A stretch of DNA of 64,000 bases, taken from positions 1 through 64,000 of the forward strand of contig BAFH01000002.1 of the NCBI GenBank assembly GCA_000296795.1. Reading direction: 5' to 3'. Below are positions 18,871-30,701 of the stretch, one piece after another. A model generated the notes under the pieces. It made no database searches, was not told the DNA's origin, and saw nothing but the letters and a program-made list of their open reading frames with translations. A program made the position numbers and the translations under genes. The stretch is from Candidatus Jettenia caeni (GTDB lineage Bacteria > Planctomycetota > Brocadiia > Brocadiales > Brocadiaceae). How positions within the stretch are numbered: the stretch's first letter is position 1; the number at the start of each line of letters is the position of its first letter.

Positions 18871-20265
18871 TTATGAGGAAGTTAGCGGGTTAGTTAGCTG
18901 GACTTCAATGGGTTTAATTGTCTTATGTATTATTTCCTTAGAATGGATAACATTTAATTTTTTAAACAGAAATTCAAATTTAGCCTCAAGTTCCTCACCG
19001 ATCTTATTTTTTACGTCAGAAGGCAGATTCCAAAATCTTTCCTTAAATGGGCCAAAACCCATTTTTCTTGTCTTATAGATAAATTGTTCATCGGTTTCTC
19101 CCTCTTTGCGGTCAGCAACACAATTTTTTTTCAGAAATTCATAAATATCAGTTTTAAAATCCTTCGGGAAGGAACTGTTCTCATAGATCATGTTTTGGAA
19201 TTCAGTAGCAAGGTGTACTTCGGCGGTACCGGTCTCCGGAAATTTATCAAAAGCATCGCTCGGAAGCGTAGACGCCCCATGTTGCACCGCTCCACTAAGA
19301 CCGTATCGATCCCTGGCTACTCTTGATAAATCTCTTAGGGTATCAAAGTCTAGTTTCACTTTAGCAATCGTCCCATCTGGCAGAGGAACTCCTCCGTGAG
19401 AAGTGCCTGTCTGCACACTGATCTTACTAATACCTGTTAATCCTTTTCCCTTTGCAATTAAGGTGCTATTATAACCGTCCATGAATGCAGTCAACTCTTC
19501 AATAGTACTATTCTTCTTACCCACTTCCCCTATTTCACCGCCGATAGATATGGTAATTTCTTTTGGTTCTAATGTCCTGATATAAGCGGTAAATTCAGCA
19601 GCAAACTCGAAATTAAGTCTTTGTTGCTCGGTAATGTTTGGTTTACTGAGATCTACCAATGTTGAGGTGTCGATATCAATATTATAAAAGCCCGCTTCGA
19701 TGGCTTCTTTAATAAGTCCCTTTACCGTTTTAATCTCCACATCTCGATCTTTCTCATATTTCTTTGCATTAATCTGGAAATGGTCTCCTTGGATAAACAC
19801 CGGACCTTCATGTCCTTCTTTGATAGCAGCAGCAAGAATGACCGATGCATATTCCGAAGGCCTTTGATCTGTATAACCAATTTCAGATCTTGCAATTTCG
19901 AAGATAAAGGCACCTACATGATTCTTTTTTGCAGCTCTAAAAATGGAACGTGCCACATCATATGTTAGGCCTCTTATATTAATGGCTGGCACGGTAAATC
20001 CCTTGTATTGTTTCTTACCCATAGCTTCATAAAGTGATTGAATAGACGAAGAAACAACAGAAAGTTTATTTCCTGTAGTACGGATCAACCATCGGCATAT
20101 ATCTCTCATAGTATTGTCTTTATTAAAGACGGCATTGTAAACAATCGTATCTATTTTTTTATTCCTTAATGCATTACTATCAAGTATTTTTATAGCACCT
20201 GCTTTTTGCATGTCAATAATACCTTTAAGATCGTTTAACAAATCTTCTTTGATACGATAAAGCAT
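18871..20265 (-). CDS. fba: Fructose-bisphosphate aldolase, class II
   Basis: The 464-residue protein matches the longer class II (metal-dependent) aldolase group. It has FIQGDHFQ with a zinc His, an INIDTSTLVDL region, SVQTGTSHGGV with the second His, and VQHGASTLPSDAFDKFPE with the third. It cleaves or forms fructose 1,6-bisphosphate in glycolysis and gluconeogenesis. Its start lies 22 bases after fructose-1,6-bisphosphatase, so the two form a gluconeogenic operon, fitting an autotroph that makes sugars from acetyl-CoA. Confidence 0.9.
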   Translation of the reverse strand: MLYRIKEDLLNDLKGIIDMQKAGAIKILDSNALRNKKIDTIVYNAVFNKDNTMRDICRWLIRTTGNKLSVVSSSIQSLYEAMGKKQYKGFTVPAINIRGLTYDVARSIFRAAKKNHVGAFIFEIARSEIGYTDQRPSEYASVILAAAIKEGHEGPVFIQGDHFQINAKKYEKDRDVEIKTVKGLIKEAIEAGFYNIDIDTSTLVDLSKPNITEQQRLNFEFAAEFTAYIRTLEPKEITISIGGEIGEVGKKNSTIEELTAFMDGYNSTLIAKGKGLTGISKISVQTGTSHGGVPLPDGTIAKVKLDFDTLRDLSRVARDRYGLSGAVQHGASTLPSDAFDKFPETGTAEVHLATEFQNMIYENSSFPKDFKTDIYEFLKKNCVADRKEGETDEQFIYKTRKMGFGPFKERFWNLPSDVKNKIGEELEAKFEFLFKKLNVIHSKEIIHKTIKPIEVQLTNPLTSS

Positions 20266-20287
20266 GAGTTGTTAACTCCTTCTCTTT

Positions 20288-21301
20288 TTACTTTTGGCTA
20301 AAAAACTTCTCATAAGTTAATACATCTTCTTTACTTCCGATAACGAGAGGTACCTTTTGATGCAATTCGGTTGCCTGAATATTCAGAATGCGTTCTTTTC
20401 CTGTTGACGCCTTACCACCAGCCTGCTCAACAATAAAAGCAAGTGGAGCAGCCTCGTAAAGTAATCGTAATTTTGCCTTTGGTTTCTTTGGATCTTTATA
20501 ATCAACAGGATACAGGAATATGCCTCCGTAAAGCAAGTTCCTGTGAAAATCTGATACCAGCGACCCTATATATCTTAGGGAATAAGGTCTTTCTGTTGAA
20601 GGATCATTTTCTTTGAGATAAGCAATGTATTTTTTTGTTCCCTCATCCCATGTATTTGCGTTTCCCTCGTTAATGCTATATATCTTGCCCTTAGATGGAA
20701 TGCGAATATTTTCGTGCGAGAGTAAAAATTCTCCAATGCTAGGGTCTAATGTAAAACCATGGACTCCCTGCCCTGTGGTGTATACCATCATGGTACTTGA
20801 CCCATAAATTATATATCCTGCTGCAACTTGATCTGTTCCTTTTCTAAGACAATCCTCAATGGTTGATTCCTTCCCCGTTGTCTTTCTTCGATAGATCGAG
20901 AATATAGTCCCAACACACACATTGGCATCGATATTCGATGAGCCGTCCAGGGGGTCAAAAAGGAGGACGTACTTACCCTTTGGAAATTCATCTGGTATTG
21001 GAATAATATCTTCATTTTCTTCTGATGCCATGATACAAAGGTGGCCACCATGGTTCATCGATTTATATATCTTTTCATTAGCATAGACATCTAATTTCTT
21101 TACTACATCACCGTGGATATTATTTTCGCCTGTGATGCCCAAAATATCTGCAAGGCCTGCCTTATTTACCTCACGGGAAATAGTCTTTGCGGCAATAGTT
21201 AAATCCCATAGGAGACAGGTAAAGTCCCCTGTAGCATTTGGATGTAATCTCTCTTGCTCAACAATGTGCCTTTGGATGGTAACAACCTTACTCTTCTGCA
21301 T
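20288..21301 (-). CDS. fbp: Fructose-1,6-bisphosphatase, class I
   Basis: The 337-residue enzyme hydrolyses fructose 1,6-bisphosphate to fructose 6-phosphate, an irreversible step of gluconeogenesis. The metal-binding signature [20 protein letters not shown] is intact, as is MASEENEDI with an acidic metal ligand. The C-terminal [20 protein letters not shown] is also typical. It precedes the aldolase gene in the same transcript. Confidence 0.95.
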   Translation of the reverse strand: MQKSKVVTIQRHIVEQERLHPNATGDFTCLLWDLTIAAKTISREVNKAGLADILGITGENNIHGDVVKKLDVYANEKIYKSMNHGGHLCIMASEENEDIIPIPDEFPKGKYVLLFDPLDGSSNIDANVCVGTIFSIYRRKTTGKESTIEDCLRKGTDQVAAGYIIYGSSTMMVYTTGQGVHGFTLDPSIGEFLLSHENIRIPSKGKIYSINEGNANTWDEGTKKYIAYLKENDPSTERPYSLRYIGSLVSDFHRNLLYGGIFLYPVDYKDPKKPKAKLRLLYEAAPLAFIVEQAGGKASTGKERILNIQATELHQKVPLVIGSKEDVLTYEKFFSQK

Positions 21302-21476
21302 ATAGCTTTAGTTTCCTCCATCAATACCACAAGGAAAGATACATAGAAGTACCCATTTTACAATCTTAATACTTAAAGTCAAACATTATCCAAGTACAAA
21401 AAATGTTATCAAAATCAGAATAAATAAAATTAACAGACTAAGGCAAATGGTAGTATTGGTTTTGTTTAATTACATA

Positions 21477-21980
21477 CTAAATCTTAAGATCCGATAAAAT
21501 AAAATTAACAATCGAAGAGGCTTTGTCATCGATGTGGAAAAAAGGTATACCAAGTTTAGGATTTTTGTCTCCAATAACGGCAATTAAGTTCTTATCTCCC
21601 TGGCATACTAACTCAGTGCTAACCTCAGTACGAAACACTTCTATCTTTGGTATTGATTCGGCCTTATAACCCTCAACAAGAACAATATCCATATCTTGTA
21701 AATAGGTGCTCACAATATCTGATAGGAGAAATTCCCCGGGTGTCCAGCGAATAATACCCATCATCGATTGAGAAGATACCACAACCGCATCAGCTCCCGC
21801 CTGTGAATACAACCAACTATCCTTACCTTTTGTATCTAATTCAATGTGATGATGACTATGTTTAATTGTAGCGAGTTTATAACCCCTCAATTTCAGTTCT
21901 TTAACGAGTCTTACCATAAGGGTAGTTTTCCCACTGTTAGACCTGCCTACAATAGACATTACTAGAGTTTTTGGTTTCAT
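21477..21980 (-). CDS. mobB: Molybdopterin-guanine dinucleotide biosynthesis adaptor MobB
   Basis: The GTPase domain has P-loop VGRSNSGKTT near its N-terminus, IKHSHHHIELDTKGKDSW and DIVLVEGYK. MobB assists attachment of GMP to molybdopterin. The frame is open back to 22070, but the first 30 residues do not look like the family, so I place the start at the ATG at 21980, giving 167 residues. No strong ribosome binding site settles this. Cofactor genes moaA and moaC lie 7 kb away. Confidence 0.88.
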   Translation of the reverse strand: MKPKTLVMSIVGRSNSGKTTLMVRLVKELKLRGYKLATIKHSHHHIELDTKGKDSWLYSQAGADAVVVSSQSMMGIIRWTPGEFLLSDIVSTYLQDMDIVLVEGYKAESIPKIEVFRTEVSTELVCQGDKNLIAVIGDKNPKLGIPFFHIDDKASSIVNFILSDLKI

Positions 21981-22160
21981 AATCCATAAATTATAAAAAA
22001 TACATTTCAAAAACAAACTAAATTCTGCTAATTCTTCATTAATAGTTGCATTACGTGGATCAGATTTCACCTTGACAACCTGTTTTTGTTTAAGTACACT
22101 TTATTACACTTTTAACTATATTTCAGTTTTTACCATTAATTTCTTTATGTTCGCTGTGTT

Positions 22161-22748
22161 ATGGATAATGCGGAAAAAACAGTAGATAGGCGACAGCTTT
22201 TTAAAGACTTATTTGCCTTCATGGGTAATACAGTCGCAGACTATGCTCAGAAAAAAGTCAATCGCATAATGCCAAAAGGAGAGTATTTGCGGCCTCCTGG
22301 TGCGGTCGAAGAAGCAGAATTTCTCTCCTTATGTACCCGATGTGATGAGTGTATTAAAGTATGTCCTGCAAAGGCTATCAAGAGATCTACTGGGCTGGCA
22401 GATGTAGCCATAGGCACGCCTGTTATTATACCGAAGGAAAGTCCGTGTGTTTTATGCAATGGGTTACTCTGTAGTGCGGCTTGTAAGGAAGGCGCCCTAA
22501 AACCTATCGAACGGGTGGACAATGTCAGGATAGGTATCGCAAAGATTAACCGGTCACAATGCTTGGCATGGGGAGATCAGGATTGTCAGCTATGCTTTAT
22601 AAAATGCCCTCTCCGTGGAGATGCAATATATCAGGAAGATGGCAAGCCGGTGATTAACCCTGATAAATGTGTCGGTTGCGGGGTTTGTGAGCATGCCTGC
22701 CATACAATAAATACTATTTGTGCTATTAAGATTACCACAAAAAGATGA
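22161..22748 (+). CDS. Ferredoxin-type iron-sulfur protein (MauM/NapG-like)
   Basis: The 195-residue protein has four cysteine groups for 4Fe-4S clusters: CTRCDECIKVCP, CVLCNGLLCSAAC, CLAWGDQDCQLCFIKCP and CVGCGVCEHAC. This spacing is that of the MauM/NapG group of electron-transfer proteins. NapG and relatives pass electrons from the quinol pool to periplasmic reductases. No Tat signal is evident at the N-terminus (DRRQLFKDLFAFMGN has a partial resemblance but only one RR). It precedes the Mrp ATPase by 52 bases and may share its transcript. Confidence 0.85.
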   Translation: MDNAEKTVDRRQLFKDLFAFMGNTVADYAQKKVNRIMPKGEYLRPPGAVEEAEFLSLCTRCDECIKVCPAKAIKRSTGLADVAIGTPVIIPKESPCVLCNGLLCSAACKEGALKPIERVDNVRIGIAKINRSQCLAWGDQDCQLCFIKCPLRGDAIYQEDGKPVINPDKCVGCGVCEHACHTINTICAIKITTKR

Positions 22749-22800
22749 CTTTCCGCCTTTACTACGGACATAGTTGAATATGCATTAAAGGGAGAATTCA

Positions 22801-23775
22801 ATGCAAGATTGTAAAATTCCTTTTACCTGTGAGCTTTGCGAGAAACAATTATCTTGCCAATTAGATCAAATAGAACACAACAAATGGGTAATTGTTCAAC
22901 GGATGAAAGAGATTACCTATAAAATTGTTGTGATGAGCAATAAAGGCGGGGTAGGTAAAAGTACGGTAACAACAAACCTTGGTGTTGCCCTGGCTCAGAA
23001 GGGTTATAAGGTTGGAATAGCTGATGCAGATATCCACGGTCCTAATATCCCGATAATGTTAGGCGTAGAAGGGAAAAGGCTTAAGGGGAGTAGCGGTGGC
23101 GTGCTGCCTTTGGAAGTATTGCCAAATTTAAAAGTCGCTTCCCTCTCCTTTTTGATTGAAGACCCATCAATGCCAGTTATTTGGAGAGATTCTGCAAAAT
23201 GGGATTTTCTTTGTGAATTAATGGGAAGCGTATGTTGGGGAAATCTAGATTATCTCTTGGTAGATTTACCACCGGGAACCGGAAACGAGGCCATTTCTAT
23301 TATAGAACTTATTGGAAAAGTAGACGGTTCCGTAATAGTTACAACTCCACAAGATGTGGTTTTATTAGATGTAAAGAAAGCGGTACTCTTTTCCCGAGAC
23401 AGTAATGTCCCTATTATCGGAGTTGTTGAGAACATGAGTAGCCTTGTATGCCCTCATTGTAGCCAGCATATCAACGTATTTAAAACAGGCGGAGGGGAAA
23501 AAATTTGTACGGAACTAGGCGTAGCATTTCTTGGTAAGATACCTTTAGATCCGGGAATTACAGAAAAATGCGATAATGGCGAAGCCTTTGTGGCAGCCTA
23601 TCCCAATTCTGATGCAGCAAAATCATTTGAGAAAATCGTTAAAAAGTGTGAAGAATTTGTTAAAACCCGTAAGGATGAAGCAGATAAAGTTACTGAATTT
23701 CGGGAGATCCCTCTTTTAGGTAAGATACCAGTAGATCCGGATTTTATTGAGGGATCCAATAAGTCATTAATTTAG
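22801..23775 (+). CDS. Mrp/NBP35-family P-loop ATPase (iron-sulfur cluster carrier)
   Basis: The 324-residue protein has a deviant Walker A motif SNKGGVGKSTV, switch DADIHGPN, and DLPPGTGNEA, all typical of ApbC/Mrp carriers that bring iron-sulfur clusters to apoproteins. Cysteines CPHC near residue 217 are the cluster-binding pair. The N-terminus adds CELCEKQLSC, another Cys-rich stretch. The C-terminal 25 residues (LGKIPVDPDF) repeat an internal segment (LGKIPLDPGI). It lies next to a four-cluster ferredoxin. Confidence 0.9.
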   Translation: MQDCKIPFTCELCEKQLSCQLDQIEHNKWVIVQRMKEITYKIVVMSNKGGVGKSTVTTNLGVALAQKGYKVGIADADIHGPNIPIMLGVEGKRLKGSSGGVLPLEVLPNLKVASLSFLIEDPSMPVIWRDSAKWDFLCELMGSVCWGNLDYLLVDLPPGTGNEAISIIELIGKVDGSVIVTTPQDVVLLDVKKAVLFSRDSNVPIIGVVENMSSLVCPHCSQHINVFKTGGGEKICTELGVAFLGKIPLDPGITEKCDNGEAFVAAYPNSDAAKSFEKIVKKCEEFVKTRKDEADKVTEFREIPLLGKIPVDPDFIEGSNKSLI

Positions 23776-23956
23776 CGACTCTACCGATATCGAATAAATT
23801 ATAATTTAAAGGAACAAGCATGCTTTAGTGTTTTTAAGTAGAAATACATAAGAGTATTCAATCTTGAATCATCTCTTCTGCCGCATTTCGAAGCATCCCC
23901 TTCCCAAAACCATTTTTATAAATGGATAATTCAACGGTAATGGTAAAGGTAGCGAT

Positions 23957-26900
23957 ATGTTTCGCTCAATAAAAAATAAATTAATCTTTCTCTTCTTAAT
24001 CGCTGTCCTTACACCGTTATTGGTAATGCGACTTATCGCGTATCCTACAGCACGAAAATCCTTTCAAGAAACAACCATTAGTAATCTACAATTAGTCGGC
24101 TCTAAAAGAGTATCACAGATACATGATTGGTTAAAAACACTGCGAAATACCACTGAACATCTTACATATAATTTACCCCTACTATCTGCAACCGATTTAA
24201 CAAAAGTAACGGCTGATACTATTTTACAATTCATTGCTCACATTTCTCCCGAAGTAAATTTTCACGAATTTATCTTGAGCGATACATCTGGCGTCATCAC
24301 AGCATCAACAAATGAGAAGCTTATAAAATTAGACATATCTCACAGCAAAGGCTTTCAACATGCCATAAAGGGTATATCGTATATTTCAGATACTCATTCT
24401 TCGCTTTTTCATGGTCAGGGTAAACTGACAAATCAGCCATCAGGGTTACTTCCAGTCTGTATCTCTCTGCCTATAAGAGGAAATGGTAAAAATGTATCAG
24501 GGGTAATGATGATCCAAACTGATTTATCCTTCCTTAAGAAGGAATGGAAAGAAATACCTTACGGATATAATTATGATGTATATATCATTAATCAACATGG
24601 CGTGATGATCTCTGAATTAAATTATGAGAAGCAATCGAAGGATATAAAGGATGCGAAGAAAAATACCATGTTGGAACTTGCAGTTGTTGAGCCGCAAACT
24701 AAAAAATTTACAAAGAGTATAATCTCCTGTCTGAAAGGAAATGATGGGTTTGATGTAGACGGCTATATAAGCTACACAGGAGAAAAAGTGCTGGGGGTAT
24801 GGTTTTGGATCCCTGAACTTAAATGGGGTATTATTACAGAAATTAGTGTTGATAAAATATCCTTGGCAATGAATAGCTTAAAAAATCCCTTTTTAAAGAT
24901 ACTTTCTTATTTAACCATTGCCGGAGTAATTTTGGCAGTTGCTGGAATTGTATTTGCCTTTTTCATTGGAGAAAAGATAGCCAATCCCATTATGGAATTA
25001 ATAATTGCAACCCGTAAAATGTCGGCAGGAGATTTATCGCAACGAGTAGTGGTAAAAACACAAGATGAAGTACGGGAATTAGGGGATGCATTCAATGTGA
25101 TGGCAGAATCGGTACAGGAAAAGACATCAAAGTTGCAAGAGACAACGAACTTTTTAAATAGTATTCTGGTTGGCTCTACCGAGCATTCAATTATTGCAAG
25201 TGACCTTGATGGAAACATTCTGGCGTTCAATGAGGGTGCAAAAAGAATGTATGGGTATGAGCCGGAGGAATTAATTCGTAAGTCGGGCATTCAAATATTG
25301 TATACAAAAGAAGACGTTGCATCAGGTAAGGTTAGAAAGATACTGGAAACAACATTATTGACAGGCAGATACAAAAACGAAGTGCAATTAATTCGGAAGA
25401 ACGGGGAAATATTTACCGGATACACAACCTTTACAACTCGACAATCCACGGATGGAAAACCAATTGGTTTTGTAATGATTGCAAGGGATATAACAGAGCA
25501 AAAATTATTAGAACAAATACTCCATAATTATACAATGCAACTCGAGAAGATTGTTGAAGAAAGAACACAAAAACTAAGGATATCAGAAGAAAAGTATAGG
25601 CGCCTTTTTGAAACGAGTAAGGATGTTGTATTTTTCTGCGATACTGAATGTCAATTTATAGATATTAATCAAGCCGGCGTGGATCTATTTGAGTATGAAT
25701 CGAAAAATGAGATTTTAAAATTGAACTTAATCCTGCACCTGTTCTTCAGCCCAATTGAAGGAAAAGCAATGAAGGAAATAGTATGTAAGAACGGTTTTGT
25801 TAAGGATTATGAGGTAGAACTAAAAAAGAAAGATGGGACCAAAGTGCCCTGTATGATGACAAGTAATCTAAGACGGGATGAGCGAAATAATATCATTGGT
25901 TACGAGGGAATTATTATTGATCTGACAGAAAGAAAGAGGATTGAACAAGAGAAGGATATTATGAACAACATAAACAAGATCCTTGCCTCGAAACTCGATA
26001 TTCGGGAAGTATACAAATCTTTCAGTGAAGAGCTTAATAAAGTTATTAATTTCGATCGAATGAGCATTACCCTTCTTGATGAGAAGAGAGATGAGCTTTT
26101 AATTTTTGCCGTATCGAAAGAGTATAGCGCCTCCAAATTAGAAGAAGGTTTGCATTATTCTAAATATGGAACACTGGCGGGAAAAGTGGTAGACAACGGC
26201 GAGGTTTATATGGTTAGAGATACATCTCAAGGCCCTTTTTCCACAGACCCAATTCTCTTTAAAGAGGGAATTAAATCGCGTTTATCCTTTCCCCTAATAT
26301 GCAAGGGAGAAATCATTGGAAGCCTCAACTTCGGGAGCAAAAATATTCATAATTACTCTGAAAACCACGTTGACATTATTAACAAGATTGCCCCTCAGCT
26401 AGCTATTGCAATTGACAATACACGTCTTTTTGATAAAATTAAAGAATCCGAAGAAAAATACAGAAATCTTGTAGAAGATATTGAGGATGTAATATTCAGA
26501 CTCGATAAAACAGGGCGATATTTATTCCTCAATAGCGCATTAAAGAATGTAACGGGATATGACCCTCAAGAGTTTTACGATAATCCTTCCATCGCCAAGG
26601 AGATTATCCATAAATATGATATAGAATCAGTTAAAGAAACAATACAAAATGTTCTTAACGGTGATTTAAAAGTTTCAAAAGATTTAGAATACCGGATTTA
26701 CTGCAAAAACAAAGAAGAACTCTGGGTTTCTCAGAATACATATCCAATCAAAAATAAAAAAGGGAGCATTATTGGTATTGAGGGAATTATCAGAGATATC
26801 ACGGACAAGAAAAAAATAGAAGAGCAAATAAGGCGTTCTGAGAGATTAGCCTCTATCGGAGAATTAGCAGCTTCGATCGCCCATGAGATACGTAATCCTC

Positions 26901-27541
26901 TTGGTGCAATATCAAATTCAGTATGTATGTTAAAGAGGGATTTAGCCTTAAAAGACGACGATCAGAAATTATTTGAAATGGTAGTCGAAGAAACAGATCG
27001 TCTCAATAGTATCATAACAAATTTTCTTACCTTCGCACATCCAGCTGAATACCTTTTCGTAAAGAGCGATATTATTGAAATTATCGACGAAACGCTTTTC
27101 CTGCTCCAGCAAGATGCAAAATTTAATAATGAAATTAAGATTACGAAGGCGTATGAAAGTAACATTCCAAAGATTTATATGGATCAAAATTGGATTAGAA
27201 AGGTCTTTTGGAACTTATTAGCAAACTCAATTGATGCTATGCCGAAAGGTGGACAAATTTTTATCCGTGTGAGAAGGCCAAAGATACCCAATGATGACGA
27301 AATAGAAATTGTAGTTGCTGATAATGGCAAGGGGATCGCGCCTGAAAATATAAAAAAGATATTCGAGCCTTTTTTTACCACAAAAAAATCAAAAGGAACA
27401 GGATTGGGGCTTTCTATTGTACATCGTATTGTAGATAATCATAGTGGTGTAATAGATGTAAAGAGTAAGCGAAATAAAGGAACTGTATTCACCATTCGCT
27501 TACCTATAAAAAACAAACAGGTCAAAACCGTCTCAGCATAA
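23957..27541 (+). CDS. Multi-sensor membrane histidine kinase (Cache-HAMP-PAS-PAS-GAF-PAS-HisKA-HATPase)
   Basis: The 1194-residue kinase has membrane helices near 8-27 and 315-340 around an extracytoplasmic Cache-like sensor. Then follow a HAMP domain, PAS at about 400-515, PAS at about 545-655, GAF at about 670-825 and PAS at about 832-950. HisKA has H976 in IAHEIRNPLGA, and the HATPase has NLLANSIDAM, DNGKGI and GTGLGLSIVHRIV. Three PAS and one GAF domain suggest sensing of several intracellular signals, such as redox, haem or small molecules. It is 14 bases upstream of its NtrC-type partner. Confidence 0.94.
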   Translation: MFRSIKNKLIFLFLIAVLTPLLVMRLIAYPTARKSFQETTISNLQLVGSKRVSQIHDWLKTLRNTTEHLTYNLPLLSATDLTKVTADTILQFIAHISPEVNFHEFILSDTSGVITASTNEKLIKLDISHSKGFQHAIKGISYISDTHSSLFHGQGKLTNQPSGLLPVCISLPIRGNGKNVSGVMMIQTDLSFLKKEWKEIPYGYNYDVYIINQHGVMISELNYEKQSKDIKDAKKNTMLELAVVEPQTKKFTKSIISCLKGNDGFDVDGYISYTGEKVLGVWFWIPELKWGIITEISVDKISLAMNSLKNPFLKILSYLTIAGVILAVAGIVFAFFIGEKIANPIMELIIATRKMSAGDLSQRVVVKTQDEVRELGDAFNVMAESVQEKTSKLQETTNFLNSILVGSTEHSIIASDLDGNILAFNEGAKRMYGYEPEELIRKSGIQILYTKEDVASGKVRKILETTLLTGRYKNEVQLIRKNGEIFTGYTTFTTRQSTDGKPIGFVMIARDITEQKLLEQILHNYTMQLEKIVEERTQKLRISEEKYRRLFETSKDVVFFCDTECQFIDINQAGVDLFEYESKNEILKLNLILHLFFSPIEGKAMKEIVCKNGFVKDYEVELKKKDGTKVPCMMTSNLRRDERNNIIGYEGIIIDLTERKRIEQEKDIMNNINKILASKLDIREVYKSFSEELNKVINFDRMSITLLDEKRDELLIFAVSKEYSASKLEEGLHYSKYGTLAGKVVDNGEVYMVRDTSQGPFSTDPILFKEGIKSRLSFPLICKGEIIGSLNFGSKNIHNYSENHVDIINKIAPQLAIAIDNTRLFDKIKESEEKYRNLVEDIEDVIFRLDKTGRYLFLNSALKNVTGYDPQEFYDNPSIAKEIIHKYDIESVKETIQNVLNGDLKVSKDLEYRIYCKNKEELWVSQNTYPIKNKKGSIIGIEGIIRDITDKKKIEEQIRRSERLASIGELAASIAHEIRNPLGAISNSVCMLKRDLALKDDDQKLFEMVVEETDRLNSIITNFLTFAHPAEYLFVKSDIIEIIDETLFLLQQDAKFNNEIKITKAYESNIPKIYMDQNWIRKVFWNLLANSIDAMPKGGQIFIRVRRPKIPNDDEIEIVVADNGKGIAPENIKKIFEPFFTTKKSKGTGLGLSIVHRIVDNHSGVIDVKSKRNKGTVFTIRLPIKNKQVKTVSA

Positions 27542-27555
27542 ACTTTTTAAAAATT

Positions 27556-28941
27556 ATGTTTAATATTCTGGTTGTTGAAGATCAAAAAAATATGCGGGAA
27601 TCTCTCGTAATCGCTTTTAAAAGAGCTGGTTATTACGTGGATAGTGTCGATAATGGAGAGAAGGCTGTTGAGCTACAGAAAGACCACCTTTACGATTTAA
27701 TTATCGTTGATCTGAAGATGGAAGCAATGGATGGACTGGAAGTGCTATCGCATATTAAGCACATTAATCCATCGACAGAAATTATCGTTATGACTGCATT
27801 TGGTACGATTGATAGCGCAATTCAAGCAATGAGAAAAGGCGCCTATGATTATGTTACCAAACCCTTTCAACTCTCGGATATACTTTCTGTAATAGAACGG
27901 GCATTGGAAAAAAAGCGTTTATTAGAGAAAGTCAATAATCTTCAAAAAGAAACCAAAGAAAAATATAAGTTTGAGGGTATTATTGGAAATTCTCCCATGA
28001 TGATGCGGATTCTTAATATACTTATGGAACTGACAAACAGTGAAAGTACCGTTTTAATTACGGGAGAAAGCGGAACAGGAAAAGAATTGGTTGCGCGCGC
28101 AATTCACAATAATAGCCGTAGAAGTGAAAAGCCATTCGTTGTAGTAAATTGTGGAGCATTGCCAGAAAATTTACAGGAAAGCGAATTATTCGGACATGTC
28201 ATGGGCTCTTTCACAGGCGCGGTGAAAGATAAAAAAGGGATTTTTTTAGAAGCTCAGGGAGGAACCTTATTTTTAGATGAAATTGGCGAGACATCACTCT
28301 CAAGTCAAGTCAAACTTCTTCGCTTTTTACAGAATGGAGAAATACGAAAAGTCGGAGATAATAAACCTCTCTATCTTGATGTTCGGATTATTGTTGCAAC
28401 GAATAAAGATCTTGAAGAAGCTACCAAAAATGGATCTTTTAGAAAAGATTTATTTTATCGGCTTAATGTAATCAGAATCCATTTACCACCTCTCAGAGAG
28501 AGAAAAGAGGATATTCCTGTTTTAATTAACTATTTTATCAACATATACTCGAATAAACTGAAAAGAAAACCTCCGGAAATATCCGGAGATGCAATGGCGC
28601 TCCTCTTAACCTACCCCTGGCCTGGAAATATCAGAGAGTTAGAAAATGTTATTGAAAGGTCTGTTACTCTGGCAAAAAGAGACCACATTACGGTAACTGA
28701 CCTGGCGCTGCAAAATACACCTTCGGCAGATACCCCTGTTGATAGTATGACAGAAAGAGGAGGTATCCGAGCCGCTTTGGCACAACAAGAGAGAAAGACT
28801 ATTATAGAATCGCTACGGAAACACGCCGGAAACCGTAAACAGGCTGCAAGCAATCTCGGGATATCCACAACAACTCTGTGGCGGAAGATGAAAGAATATC
28901 AAATCATACCCAAAACGAGTTATAATACGGAAAGTACCTGA
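27556..28941 (+). CDS. Sigma-54-dependent NtrC-family response regulator
   Basis: The 461-residue protein has a receiver domain with phosphoacceptor D52, and an AAA+ domain with GESGTGKE and canonical Walker B LDEIG. The sigma-54 contact loop is GSFTGA, a Ser variant of GAFTGA. A C-terminal Fis-type helix-turn-helix contains ASNLGISTTTLWRKM. It partners the kinase directly upstream. moaA begins 12 bases downstream, so this regulator is probably cotranscribed with molybdenum cofactor genes. Confidence 0.94.
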   Translation: MFNILVVEDQKNMRESLVIAFKRAGYYVDSVDNGEKAVELQKDHLYDLIIVDLKMEAMDGLEVLSHIKHINPSTEIIVMTAFGTIDSAIQAMRKGAYDYVTKPFQLSDILSVIERALEKKRLLEKVNNLQKETKEKYKFEGIIGNSPMMMRILNILMELTNSESTVLITGESGTGKELVARAIHNNSRRSEKPFVVVNCGALPENLQESELFGHVMGSFTGAVKDKKGIFLEAQGGTLFLDEIGETSLSSQVKLLRFLQNGEIRKVGDNKPLYLDVRIIVATNKDLEEATKNGSFRKDLFYRLNVIRIHLPPLRERKEDIPVLINYFINIYSNKLKRKPPEISGDAMALLLTYPWPGNIRELENVIERSVTLAKRDHITVTDLALQNTPSADTPVDSMTERGGIRAALAQQERKTIIESLRKHAGNRKQAASNLGISTTTLWRKMKEYQIIPKTSYNTEST

Positions 28942-30413
<1,472 letters not shown>

Positions 30414-30484
30414 ATGGACAACATCAAACCAGGAAGTATCATCAGAAGTTCAAAGTGGTCTGAACCTGTCGAGTTACGAGTAGG

Positions 30485-30519
30485 GTGGATTAAGGCGTTG
30501 ATTTTTACGCCAAATCCAC
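30485..30519. repeat. Imperfect palindromic repeat relic
   Basis: GTGGATTAAGGCG faces CGCCAAATCCAC across a short loop. The flanking TAGGGTGGATTAAGGCG resembles a palindrome family scattered between genes in many bacterial genomes. It lies between convergent moaC and the phosphoesterase gene and may also act as a bidirectional terminator. No other gene is seen in 30414-30701. Confidence 0.45.
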
Positions 30520-30701
30520 TAATACTATTTCCAGTGCTGTCTGTTTTGTCGGAATAATAGGGGAGTATTGTAGAGAAGTCTTTTTTATACGTTTAGGAAT
30601 GCGTTTTATACTTTTTCGTTGTTTCATATATTTTTCTACCATTGAGAGTAACTCTTCCATCCGAATTATGAGAATAAAATCAATGAAACATTTAGGCGCC
30701 C

